Part shown: positions 1-5,933 of the stretch, piece by piece
Layout: every line of letters starts with the position of its first letter
How positions within the stretch are numbered: position 1 is the first letter of the stretch
Source of the DNA: UBA1952 sp965246905
Lineage (GTDB): Bacteria > Bacteroidota > Bacteroidia > Chitinophagales > Chitinophagaceae
Reading direction: 5' to 3'
Assembly (NCBI GenBank): GCA_965246905.1
Contig: CBDFFZ010000020.1
Coordinates: 1-64,000 of the forward strand
DNA length: 64,000 nucleotides
Notes under the pieces: model-generated
The model's database searches: none
Seen by the model: the letters and a program-made list of their open reading frames with translations, nothing else
Told to the model about the DNA's origin: nothing
Position numbers and translations under genes: made by a program

Positions 1-98
1 AGGGCGGGTGTGGCACTTTACAACCTGTTAATACTTGTAATGGCAAATGGGTGAATGATACAATTAAGGTAATTTACAGCACAAGTATTTATCCCGTC

Positions 99-1373
99 AT
101 GCACGCTCGTTTTTTCAGAATAATTTTTCCTTTTTTACTCCTTTTTTCCGCTCCGGCTTTTGCCTCGAAAATATTCATCCCGATGGATGCGGAGGGGCAG
201 GCTGCTCACCTCAAAGCCTATGGCATTGCCTATGCCGCGCTGAAGCTCGGAGTGCCGCTCGACTGGCTTATTAATTATAAAGGGGGATCATTTGCAATAG
301 ATGGCGCAGATGCGGTAGAGCGCCTTTGCAAGCTGCGTGGCGTGAGCTACGATGTGATCTCGGACGCACAATATACCGGCATCCTGCAGCAGATTGCCAA
401 TCCGGATTTTAACGGGGATGTAATAAAGCTGGAGAAAGCGCCGCGCATAGCTGTATATACTCCCACCAATAAGCTGCCGTGGGATGATGCCGTTACGCTT
501 GCGCTCGCTTATGCGGAGATACCTTACGATACGCTTTACGATGATAAGGTGCTTGGTGATAAGCTGCATGATTACGACTGGCTGCACCTGCACCATGAGG
601 ATTTTACGGGGCAGTATGGCAAGTTTTATGCACAATACCACACTGCTGCGTGGTACCAGGAAGATGTGCGAACGCAGGAGGCCAGTGCGGCCAAGCATGG
701 TTTCAAAAAGGCATCGCAGCTTAAGCTTGCAGTTGCCAAGAAGATCAGGGATTTTGTGGCTGGTGGCGGCTATCTGTTTGCTATGTGCTCTGCTACCGAT
801 AGCTATGATATTGCACTTGCGGCAGAAGGCACGGATATCTGCGATGTAATGTACGATGGCGACCAGCAGGCGCCGAATGCGCAGCAAAAGCTTGATTTTA
901 CCCGAAGCTTCGCGTTTAAGGATTTCAACCTCGTTACCAACCCATATACCTACGAGTACTCCAACATCGATAACAGCATTGAGAATGGGCGCCGCATACC
1001 GATGAGCACCGATTATTTTACACTCTTTAGCTTCTCAGCCAAATTTGATCCTGTGCCGAGTATGCTCTGCCAGAACCATACCAACATAATTAAAGGATTC
1101 ATGGGGCAGACAACAGCTTTCCGCAAGGAAGTATTAAAGAAAAGTGTGCTTATTATGGGCGAGAATAAGGCTGCTAATGAGGCGCGCTACATTCATGGAG
1201 AATACGGCAAGGGTACCTGGACATTTTATGGCGGCCATGATCCGGAAGATTACCAGCACATGGTGGGCGATGCCAAGACAGAATTATCAGAGCATCCTAC
1301 CTCGCCCGGATACCGCCTTATCCTGAACAATGTGCTCTTCCCTGCAGCCAAGAAAAAACCGAGGAAAACCTGA
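99..1373 (+). CDS. Secreted Bacteroidota protein commonly mislabelled 'asparagine synthetase B'
   Basis: The 424-aa product starts with a clear signal peptide (HARFFRIIFPFLLLFSAPAFA), so I chose the ATG at 99 rather than the in-frame ATG at 51, which would put 16 extra residues before it. The mature part begins KIFIPMDAEGQAAHLKAYGI and contains WLHLHHEDFTGQYG, FVAGGGYLFAMCSATD and HGEYGKGTWTFYGGHDPEDY. From memory these are hallmarks of a conserved Bacteroidota family that databases often call asparagine synthetase B. I see neither an N-terminal nucleophile Cys glutaminase domain nor an ATP-pyrophosphatase domain, so that name is not supported. The glycine-rich FVAGGGYLF stretch resembles a ThuA/glutamine-amidotransferase-like fold. 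Function is unknown, and an exported location is likely. The next gene is convergent. Confidence 0.75.
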   Translation: MHARFFRIIFPFLLLFSAPAFASKIFIPMDAEGQAAHLKAYGIAYAALKLGVPLDWLINYKGGSFAIDGADAVERLCKLRGVSYDVISDAQYTGILQQIANPDFNGDVIKLEKAPRIAVYTPTNKLPWDDAVTLALAYAEIPYDTLYDDKVLGDKLHDYDWLHLHHEDFTGQYGKFYAQYHTAAWYQEDVRTQEASAAKHGFKKASQLKLAVAKKIRDFVAGGGYLFAMCSATDSYDIALAAEGTDICDVMYDGDQQAPNAQQKLDFTRSFAFKDFNLVTNPYTYEYSNIDNSIENGRRIPMSTDYFTLFSFSAKFDPVPSMLCQNHTNIIKGFMGQTTAFRKEVLKKSVLIMGENKAANEARYIHGEYGKGTWTFYGGHDPEDYQHMVGDAKTELSEHPTSPGYRLILNNVLFPAAKKKPRKT

Positions 1374-1388
1374 TTGCTCATTCGCCAG

Positions 1389-1733
1389 TCAACTGATCAA
1401 AGCCGCCTGAACTTTTTTGGGCAAGCCTGCTTTTACAAGATCGTAGGATATGCTGATCAGCTCTTTCCATTGCTTCAGGCTGATCTTGCCCTCCGGGAGA
1501 ATTGTAATCCATTTGCGCTTCGCGAAATGGCCCGCCTGGCGGATGCCGGGTTGTGCGGTCAGCTCGTCAAAGTTTTCCTCATCCACCTTTACCGTTGCGC
1601 CATCCTCCACATTAAGGCTGCCGATGCAAAATATTTTGCCTCCTACCTTATAAAGCAGGTGCACTTCCCACTGAAGCTCTTCGGTAGCGCCGGGGTAGGC
1701 CATGCATATTTCCCTGAGTGTATCGAGATCCAT
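1389..1733 (-). CDS. MmcQ/YjbR family DNA-binding-like protein
   Basis: The 114-aa protein has the YjbR (CyaY-like fold) pattern: an N-terminal MDLDTLREICMAYPGATEE, the central KVGGKIFCIGSLN strand, the substrate-surface motif RQAGHFAKRKWITI and the C-terminal helix LISISYDLVKAGLPKK. Length is normal for the family. The fold was proposed to bind DNA, but the function of this family is not settled. The start codon is only 12 bp from the left target duplication of the IS1595 element, so its own promoter region has been split from the originally divergent thioesterase gene now at 5254. Confidence 0.85.
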   Translation of the reverse strand: MDLDTLREICMAYPGATEELQWEVHLLYKVGGKIFCIGSLNVEDGATVKVDEENFDELTAQPGIRQAGHFAKRKWITILPEGKISLKQWKELISISYDLVKAGLPKKVQAALIS

Positions 1734-1744
1734 TTTTTAAAGGT

Positions 1745-1752
1745 AAAATTAA
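1745..1752 (+). repeat. Left 8-bp target-site duplication
   Basis: AAAATTAA directly precedes the left terminal repeat and is repeated exactly at 5219-5226 after the right one. The 8-bp length is the usual IS1595-family value. Confidence 0.92.
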
Positions 1753-1777
1753 GGCAATCACATACCTGTTGGGACAA
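1753..1777 (+). repeat. Left terminal inverted repeat of the IS1595-family element
   Basis: It begins GGCAATCACATACC and ends with TGTTGGGACAA. The reverse complement matches 5194-5218 with a single A/T mismatch. The inner part TGTTGGGACAAA recurs at 2954-2965 over the transposase promoter. Confidence 0.93.
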
Positions 1778-1790
1778 ACTTTCTTGAAGC

Positions 1791-1824
1791 AAAAAAACAA
1801 AGCCACCCATGTATGAGTGGCTTT
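1791..1824 (-). terminator. Rho-independent terminator of the tRNA-like RNA
   Basis: On the minus strand AAAGCCAC and GGTGGCTTT form a stem around a short loop, followed by G and seven T residues. It ends a transcript coming from the tRNA-like gene, about 15 bp inside the left terminal repeat. Confidence 0.8.
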
Positions 1825-1826
1825 AA

Positions 1827-1930
1827 TACAGTCTGACGCGTCTACCAATTCCAGCCAAAGGTGCATAAATCACAATGCTTAGTACACCCTAAGGGAGTCG
1901 AACCCTTACGCCCTTTCGGACACCAGATTT
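1827..1930 (-). ncRNA. Circularly permuted class II tRNA-like RNA inside the transposon
   Basis: Read 5' to 3' on the minus strand, the 3' half of a tRNA comes first (1930-1883). It has the anticodon-stem 3' strand TCTGG, a long variable arm TGTCCGAAAGGGCGT, a perfect T-arm AAGGG-TTCGACT-CCCTT and acceptor strand AGGGTGT followed by A. An 18-nt linker follows (1882-1865). The 5' half comes second (1864-1827): acceptor strand GCACCTT, TG, a D-arm with AATTGGTAGA, then TCAGA and CTGTA. The acceptor strands pair over 7 bp (two G-U) and the anticodon stem over 5 bp. The halves total 86 nt, normal for a class II tRNA. The D-arm and variable arm look like tRNA-Leu, while the CTGTA/TAAA loop fragments resemble the GUA loop of tRNA-Tyr. 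The D-stem has one extra base, and the 3' end reads ACTA instead of ACCA. The break lies in the anticodon loop. Its role is unknown; aminoacylation is not implied. Confidence 0.75.
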
Positions 1931-1970
1931 ATCTTAATGCAACATAAAGTTACCATTTTTGGGGTCTCCG

Positions 1971-1978
1971 CAAACTTA
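1971..1978 (-). promoter_or_regulatory. Putative promoter -7 box of the tRNA-like RNA
   Basis: The minus strand reads TAAGTTTG, an exact TAnnTTTG Bacteroidota -7 box, three bp after the transposase stop codon. I see no clear -33 TTTG. Transcription would begin near 1966, about 35 nt before the first tRNA-like base, and run to the terminator at 1791-1824. Confidence 0.5.
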
Positions 1979-1980
1979 TA

Positions 1981-2943
1981 TTATAGGCTACGTGCTTTTA
2001 ATTGTGAGTAGGTAATCCTTGCATTTCCTACCTTCTTAATGATATTGCCAAAGCGTTCAATATCGGTGTCTTTACGGGTATTGTAACGGTAGCTAAACTC
2101 ATTACAGTAGGCGGCTAAATGCTCCGGGCTTACGTGGTGGTAGATGCCTACTATACCACGGGCAAGCAATGACCAAAAGTTTTCAATGCCGTTGGTATGA
2201 AAGCCGTTCTTTACATACTCTCCGCCAGTGTGATCTACTACCACATGCTCATATTCTTTGTCAAGAAAACGATAGCATACAAAGCCGTCTGTTACTACCA
2301 TAGCTTTCTTTTCGATTGCCTTTTCAATAATGCCTTTTAGCACATCCGTATTTACCTTTTCAACTACGAAGGTCTGCACTTGTCCTTTGCTATAAACACC
2401 TACAACGGGTGTCTTTGTCTTAGTGCTGCGTCCCTGTGAATTAGCAGTACGCTTGCTTTTATGCTTGTTCTTTTCAAGACCACCATCGTAATACTCGTCA
2501 ATCTGTGCATCCTCTTCAATGAGCATATCAGGTGCCTTGTCTGCTAACATTTCACGAACGCGGTGTAAGAGAAACCATGCTGTTTTTTGAGTGCATCCTA
2601 AGTCCCGCGCCACTTGGCATGAGCTTACACCTTTCTTGTAGTTAGTAATTACATAAATAGCCTCAAACCACAGCTTCAAATCTATCTTGGTATTTTCAAA
2701 TATTGTGCCCGTAGTAGCGCTGAATTTCTTATGGCATTCTTTGCTCCTACACTTGAAATCAAACGTGCCTTGCAATTCAACTTTAGTGCTACGTGTAGCC
2801 GTTTGGTAGGGGGCTTCCGCGCCACAATGAGGACAGGTGATATTACCACCGTCCCAACGTTGCTGAATCAGGTATTCAACACACGTCTTTTCACTGTTAA
2901 AGTGATTGAGTAACTCTTTCTTATTCTTGAATTGTGATAGCAT
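1981..2943 (-). CDS. IS1595-family (ISXO2-like) transposase
   Basis: The 320-aa product has an N-terminal zinc ribbon (CPHC near residues 37-40, then FKCRSKECHKKF) and a helix-turn-helix region around SSCQVARDLGCTQKTAWFLLHR. An ISXO2-like DDE domain follows, with QIDEYYDGG, VVTDGFVCY and HTNGIENFWSLLARGIVG as the acidic/catalytic blocks. The layout and length are those of IS1595-family transposases, which cut and move their element with 8-bp duplications. The frame is open to a TTG at 2964, but I prefer the ATG at 2943 because the -7 box at 2962-2969 and the repeat motif lie immediately upstream. No frameshift is seen, so it should be active. Confidence 0.93.
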   Translation of the reverse strand: MLSQFKNKKELLNHFNSEKTCVEYLIQQRWDGGNITCPHCGAEAPYQTATRSTKVELQGTFDFKCRSKECHKKFSATTGTIFENTKIDLKLWFEAIYVITNYKKGVSSCQVARDLGCTQKTAWFLLHRVREMLADKAPDMLIEEDAQIDEYYDGGLEKNKHKSKRTANSQGRSTKTKTPVVGVYSKGQVQTFVVEKVNTDVLKGIIEKAIEKKAMVVTDGFVCYRFLDKEYEHVVVDHTGGEYVKNGFHTNGIENFWSLLARGIVGIYHHVSPEHLAAYCNEFSYRYNTRKDTDIERFGNIIKKVGNARITYSQLKARSL

Positions 2944-2953
2944 TATTAGAAGT

Positions 2954-2965
2954 TGTTGGGACAAA
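2954..2965. repeat. Internal copy of the terminal-repeat motif over the transposase promoter
   Basis: TGTTGGGACAAA is identical to the inner 12 bases of the left end (1768-1779). It overlaps the transposase -7 box and expected transcription start, as an autoregulatory transposase-binding site would. Confidence 0.6.
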
Positions 2966-2969
2966 GATA
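2962..2969 (-). promoter_or_regulatory. Transposase promoter -7 box
   Basis: TATCTTTG on the minus strand fits TAnnTTTG and lies about 19 bp before the ATG at 2943. It overlaps the internal copy of the terminal-repeat motif. Confidence 0.6.
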
Positions 2970-3045
2970 ACTACTTTAGCTACCATTACCAAATAAATTC
3001 CTCATTTTCCAAAAATTTATGTCCTGAAATGCGAGTTAAATTATG

Positions 3046-3053
3046 TAAGTTTG
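3046..3053 (+). promoter_or_regulatory. Promoter -7 box of the cargo operon
   Basis: TAAGTTTG matches TAnnTTTG. The predicted leader (about 3058-3110) contains a 6-bp hairpin ATCCCC/GGGGAT at 3065-3084. On the opposite strand this hairpin is followed by a T-rich tract, so it could also stop antisense transcription. Confidence 0.55.
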
Positions 3054-3110
3054 TAAAAATAAAAATCCCCGTTGGCGCGGGGATCACTTACTAATCTAAA
3101 AACAAAAACG

Positions 3111-3755
3111 ATGCACTACAAAGGTAACATGCTTTTCAGTGATGAGCAATTAAAACAACTGTTAAAGAGGCCGACTCCAGATCAACGGGAATTTGAGGTA
3201 GAAAACTATGACTTTTTGAGTAGCTTGCCCGACTTAATGGAGGAAGCTTTTGAACTTACCCGAAGAGAAATGATACCCAAGATGCCATTATCAATTGACG
3301 CAAGTTGGATTGCTCACACAATGAATGGCAACATAAGAGCACTAATACATCAGGCCTTCCCAGGCATGGTAGTACCAACGGGGAGGAAGTCGTATTGTAT
3401 TATTCTTCACCCCAAATGTGAATGCTACATTAAAAAGCTTACAAGAAGCAATCTCATGCCTCAATACAATCATTCTCAGACCAGCTTTGCGATGGTACAG
3501 GCGCGGGCAATGCCTGAGCAAGAGGCTATCCCAATTGTATTTATTGGATACACTTCTAATGCATCCAATGATATGCTAACAGGGTATCATGCTGTATGTA
3601 TCGAAGGAAATATTAAGCATTGGGTTACTCAGCTTGACGCTATTGAACCACCAAACCAAATGGATGCAACAAGTAGTCCCGATGGCCCTTCAATAACACC
3701 TTTTGTAAGGGTGAGAAAACAGGGAACGATAATAGAAATTCCACAAACCAAGTAA
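3111..3755 (+). CDS. Transposon cargo protein of unknown function, paired with XRE-ImmA
   Basis: I do not recognise this 214-aa protein. The start is the ATG at 3111 (MHYKGNMLFSDEQ), because the promoter and leader hairpin lie just upstream and the longer frame has no ATG. There is no signal peptide or membrane span. The N-terminal third is charged and helical (EQLKQLLKRPTPDQREFEVE), and a mixed alpha/beta core contains IDASWIAHTMNGNIRALIHQ and GRKSYCIILHPKCECYIKKL. It lies 24 bp upstream of the xre-immA gene and is almost certainly co-transcribed with it. In many two-gene XRE-ImmA loci the companion is a toxin or stress effector controlled by the protease-regulator. That role is only inferred here. 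Confidence 0.7.
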   Translation: MHYKGNMLFSDEQLKQLLKRPTPDQREFEVENYDFLSSLPDLMEEAFELTRREMIPKMPLSIDASWIAHTMNGNIRALIHQAFPGMVVPTGRKSYCIILHPKCECYIKKLTRSNLMPQYNHSQTSFAMVQARAMPEQEAIPIVFIGYTSNASNDMLTGYHAVCIEGNIKHWVTQLDAIEPPNQMDATSSPDGPSITPFVRVRKQGTIIEIPQTK

Positions 3756-3779
3756 AGGGCAAGGCCTACGCAAATATAT

Positions 3780-4871
3780 ATGAATACAGTAAATAGCAAG
3801 AAGCTGATTTTGGGCCGAGAGTCAAGGGGCTTAACCCAACATCAATTAGTTGCTATGATTCCTAATCTGAATCAGGGCAACTACTCTAAGATGGAGAAGG
3901 GGCTTTTAGGTGTTCCCACTGATACATTAGATAAAATCGCCAATACATTAAATTATCCGACATCATTTTTTTACAAGGAGACCGTTAATACACCTATTTC
4001 CAGCTTCTATTACCGTAGGCGAGTTTCTATGCCTAAAAAGCAACTACAAGTATTAGAAGCAAGGATTGACATTTTCAGACTTATTGTAGATGACCTGTTA
4101 AGCGCTGTAGAACTTCCTGAATTTAAACTACCCCCTCTTGATGGTGAAATGTTGTCCCCATCAGAAGTGGCAATGAGAATACGCGATTTCTTAAAAATTC
4201 CTAAAGGGCCTATAAAAAATCTTGTACAAATATTAGAATCAGCCGGTATTATCATCTACTTTATTACTACCGATGCGGAAAAATTTGATGGTATTACCCT
4301 TCTAACGGATAAAGGCCAACCAATTATTTTCGTAAATGCCTCCCTCTCTAACGATAGAAAGGTATATACTATTGTACACGAGCTTGGACATCTAATAATG
4401 CATATAAGATTTAGTCCGCTTGCTGCTGACAGAGATTTTGAGAGCGAGGCCAATGAATTTGCCGGTGAGTTTTTAATGCCCTATTTAGACTGTAGATATG
4501 ATGTTGTTGACCTTAGATTCACTAAGCTGGCGATACTAAAATCCTACTGGGGCGTTTCTAAGGCTGCGATAGTTCGCAGAGCATACGAATTAAGCGCTAT
4601 AACACCAGAAAGATATAGGAATCTTAATATTGAGCTTGGCAAATCGGGAGAAAAGAGAAATGAAAATGGATTTGTTGAAATAAGTGAACCAGTGTTGCTA
4701 AATCTTATTTTTGATACCTACGAAAATGAGCTTAGCTATACACTGGCGGATATACTGTCAATTATATCCATTAAGCCTGAAGATTATTTTCAATATTTCA
4801 CAAAATCTAAGCATCAATCAATGGTAAGGCCTAAAAAAATAATTGAATTTTTTGGCGCTAAGGCGGTATAA
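3780..4871 (+). CDS. XRE-family regulator with ImmA/IrrE-type metalloprotease domain
   Basis: The 363-aa protein begins with an XRE helix-turn-helix (residues about 5-60, with RGLTQHQLVAMIPNLNQGNY and SKMEKG). An ImmA/IrrE-like M78 peptidase domain follows, with the zinc motif VHELGHLIMH near residue 200 and the downstream helix ESEANEFAGEFLMP. Proteins of this type bind DNA as repressors and cleave a repressor or partner when induced; ImmA of ICEBs1 and IrrE of Deinococcus are the reference cases. The C-terminal 90 residues are an extra helical tail of unknown role. It follows the 214-aa gene by 24 bp. The two may form a toxin-antitoxin or defence-like module on the transposon. Confidence 0.85.
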   Translation: MNTVNSKKLILGRESRGLTQHQLVAMIPNLNQGNYSKMEKGLLGVPTDTLDKIANTLNYPTSFFYKETVNTPISSFYYRRRVSMPKKQLQVLEARIDIFRLIVDDLLSAVELPEFKLPPLDGEMLSPSEVAMRIRDFLKIPKGPIKNLVQILESAGIIIYFITTDAEKFDGITLLTDKGQPIIFVNASLSNDRKVYTIVHELGHLIMHIRFSPLAADRDFESEANEFAGEFLMPYLDCRYDVVDLRFTKLAILKSYWGVSKAAIVRRAYELSAITPERYRNLNIELGKSGEKRNENGFVEISEPVLLNLIFDTYENELSYTLADILSIISIKPEDYFQYFTKSKHQSMVRPKKIIEFFGAKAV

Positions 4872-4873
4872 AA

Positions 4874-4897
4874 AACCGCTTGCGTAAACAAGCGGTT
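4874..4897. terminator. Hairpin after the xre-immA gene
   Basis: AACCGCTTG and CAAGCGGTT form a 9-bp stem with a 6-base loop. The plus-strand tail is only weakly T-rich (AAGATT), while on the minus strand six T residues follow, so it may act in both directions. Confidence 0.6.
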
Positions 4898-5002
4898 AAG
4901 ATTAGCCAGCAATAACAGCATCAATGTATGTGCTGTGTACCCATCATTAAAGCGCTCTCATTAGGTGCAATAATGGTGGGGTTGTTGTTTTGTAAAGTTA
5001 CG

Positions 5003-5010
5003 TAAATTTG
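5003..5010 (+). promoter_or_regulatory. Promoter -7 box directly before the 45-aa gene
   Basis: TAAATTTG fits TAnnTTTG, with TTG at 4982-4984 or 4985-4987 as a possible -33 element. Only 4 bp separate it from the ATG at 5015, so the transcript would be leaderless or nearly so. Confidence 0.55.
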
Positions 5011-5014
5011 AGCT

Positions 5015-5152
5015 ATGGCAGACGACAAGAAACCAAAGAAATCAGCCACGAAGCACGTCAAGCCTTTTACAATAAAAGGCAGCTTTGAGGATGTTATAAA
5101 GGTTGCAGTAACCCCAAAAGAGAAGCTGCAACCCAAAGAGAAAAAGGATTAA
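5015..5152 (+). CDS. 45-aa lysine-rich transposon-borne protein
   Basis: The frame reads MADDKKPKKSATKHVKPFTI, continues KGSFEDVIKVAVTPKEKL and ends QPKEKKD. It has an exact -7 box upstream and an intrinsic terminator directly after it (5159-5191). It is basic at both ends around a short hydrophobic core of the form F-x-G-S-F-E-D-V-I-K-V-A. From memory, similar short proteins with a GTFEDVIK core occur in many Bacteroidota genomes without assigned function. Because it is a discrete promoter-gene-terminator unit inside the element, I take it as real. Function is unknown. Confidence 0.65.
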   Translation: MADDKKPKKSATKHVKPFTIKGSFEDVIKVAVTPKEKLQPKEKKD

Positions 5153-5158
5153 AAAATG

Positions 5159-5191
5159 AATCCCGTTCCTTTTAAGAACGGGATTTTATAT
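5159..5191 (+). terminator. Terminator at the right end of the transposon
   Basis: AATCCCGTTC and GAACGGGATT form a 10-bp stem followed by TTATATT. It sits between the 45-aa gene and the right terminal repeat and would insulate the neighbouring gene from cargo transcription. Confidence 0.75.
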
Positions 5192-5193
5192 TC

Positions 5194-5218
5194 TTGTCCC
5201 AACTGGTATGTGATTGCC
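5194..5218 (-). repeat. Right terminal inverted repeat of the IS1595-family element
   Basis: It ends in GGTATGTGATTGCC, the reverse complement of the left end, with one mismatch in 25 bp. Confidence 0.93.
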
Positions 5219-5226
5219 AAAATTAA
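5219..5226 (+). repeat. Right 8-bp target-site duplication
   Basis: AAAATTAA is identical to 1745-1752 and directly abuts the right terminal repeat. Confidence 0.92.
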
Positions 5227-5240
5227 AAGGTAAAAGGGGC

Positions 5241-5248
5241 TACTTTCG
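5241..5248 (+). promoter_or_regulatory. Probable -7 box of the thioesterase gene
   Basis: TACTTTCG is one base off TAnnTTTG and lies 5 bp before the ATG at 5254. The transposon end falls about 22 bp upstream, where the -33 element is expected. Confidence 0.5.
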
Positions 5249-5253
5249 GGAGG

Positions 5254-5658
5254 ATGAAAAACCCATTTGCCGCAGGCGATCAGTTGCATTTTACCCATAT
5301 AGTTACGACCGCTGATAAGGCACAGTTTGAAAGCGGCGAGGTGCACCCGGTTTATTCAACCTTTGCGCTGGCGCGGGATGCTGAATGGTGCGGCAGACTG
5401 TTCGTTCTGAAGATGAAAGACGAAGACGAGGAAGGCATAGGTACCGGAATCACGGTTGTACATCATTCACCTGCCCTGATAGGCGAAAAGGTAATCTTCA
5501 CGGCTGTACTGATCAATGTGCAGGGCAATGAAGTCATTACAACCTATGAAGCTAAAGTGGGCAAACGGCTCATAGCAAGCGGGGAGCAGCGGCAAAAAAT
5601 CCTGAAGAAAGAAAAGCTGAGCCGGCTGTTCGAAATCATCGGCGCAGACCGCCATTAA
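5254..5658 (+). CDS. Hotdog-fold thioesterase, FlK/thioesterase-like
   Basis: The 134-aa protein fits the single hotdog domain of the fluoroacetyl-CoA thioesterase-like family. It has a substrate-loop start (FAAGDQLHFTHIVTTAD), the conserved TGITVVHHSPALIGEKVIFTAV block and an EVITTYEAKVGKRLIASGEQ strand pair. Enzymes of this type hydrolyse acyl-CoA thioesters in the cytoplasm; the natural substrate here is unknown. Its 3' end overlaps the convergent membrane-protein gene by 23 bp. Its promoter region borders the transposon insertion, so expression may have changed. Confidence 0.75.
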   Translation: MKNPFAAGDQLHFTHIVTTADKAQFESGEVHPVYSTFALARDAEWCGRLFVLKMKDEDEEGIGTGITVVHHSPALIGEKVIFTAVLINVQGNEVITTYEAKVGKRLIASGEQRQKILKKEKLSRLFEIIGADRH

Positions 5659-5929
5659 AGATCAGGCGTACGAATAAATAAACAGGTACCGGTAGGCCCC
5701 AGGTAATAAAGGAGCTGAGCAGCCAGGGCATAGATGCGTGCATACGCGATAAAAGATGCTGTATGGCGTATATCAGGACAAAATAGACCACGATTCGCAG
5801 CTTACGGTTCTGCGGCGTATAAGCCCCCGGGCGGTAGCGGTCAAGCACCAGGAAGATGATCAATGCGGGCAGCAGGGACAGGAAAAATGCAAACATGATG
5901 CCGAGCACCAGTATTACCACGCAGCCCAT
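5636..5929 (-). CDS. Small membrane protein, unknown function
   Basis: The 97-aa product has three hydrophobic segments (residues about 2-28, 46-62 and 68-90) joined by basic loops and no recognisable domain. The ATG lies 4 bp after the SGNH hydrolase stop, so the two genes are probably translated from one transcript. The C-terminus overlaps the convergent thioesterase gene by 23 bp. Confidence 0.6.
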   Translation of the reverse strand: MGCVVILVLGIMFAFFLSLLPALIIFLVLDRYRPGAYTPQNRKLRIVVYFVLIYAIQHLLSRMHASMPWLLSSFITWGLPVPVYLFVRLIFNGGLRR

Positions 5930-5933
5930 ATCC

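Larger units (their letters stand above)
1753..5218. mobile_element. IS1595-family transposon with cargo (3.47 kb)
   Basis: The element is bounded by terminal inverted repeats at 1753-1777 and 5194-5218, which match at 24 of 25 positions (outer end GGCAATCACATACC). An identical 8-bp duplication AAAATTAA sits just outside each end (1745-1752 and 5219-5226). Eight-bp duplications and GG-ended repeats fit the IS1595 family, as does the ISXO2-like transposase inside. Besides the transposase it carries a tRNA-like RNA, a 214-aa unknown protein, an XRE-ImmA protein and a 45-aa lysine-rich protein. Its base composition is visibly more AT-rich than the flanks. The intact ends and exact duplication point to a recent insertion between yjbR and the thioesterase gene. 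Confidence 0.93.

Noticed and set aside
1..54. An open frame ending in TGA at 52-54 (RAGVALYNLLILVMANG) that could be the tail of an upstream gene
   Set aside because: Only 17 codons are visible and nothing identifies it.
1800..1980. Group I intron or tmRNA as explanation for the split tRNA
   Set aside because: The flanking sequences are far too short for an intron core, and the D-arm is a full tRNA D-arm, unlike tmRNA. The half order is also reversed relative to an intron.
4921..5136. 71-aa minus-strand open frame in the transposon
   Set aside because: It is the antisense of the 45-aa plus-strand gene, which has the better promoter and terminator.
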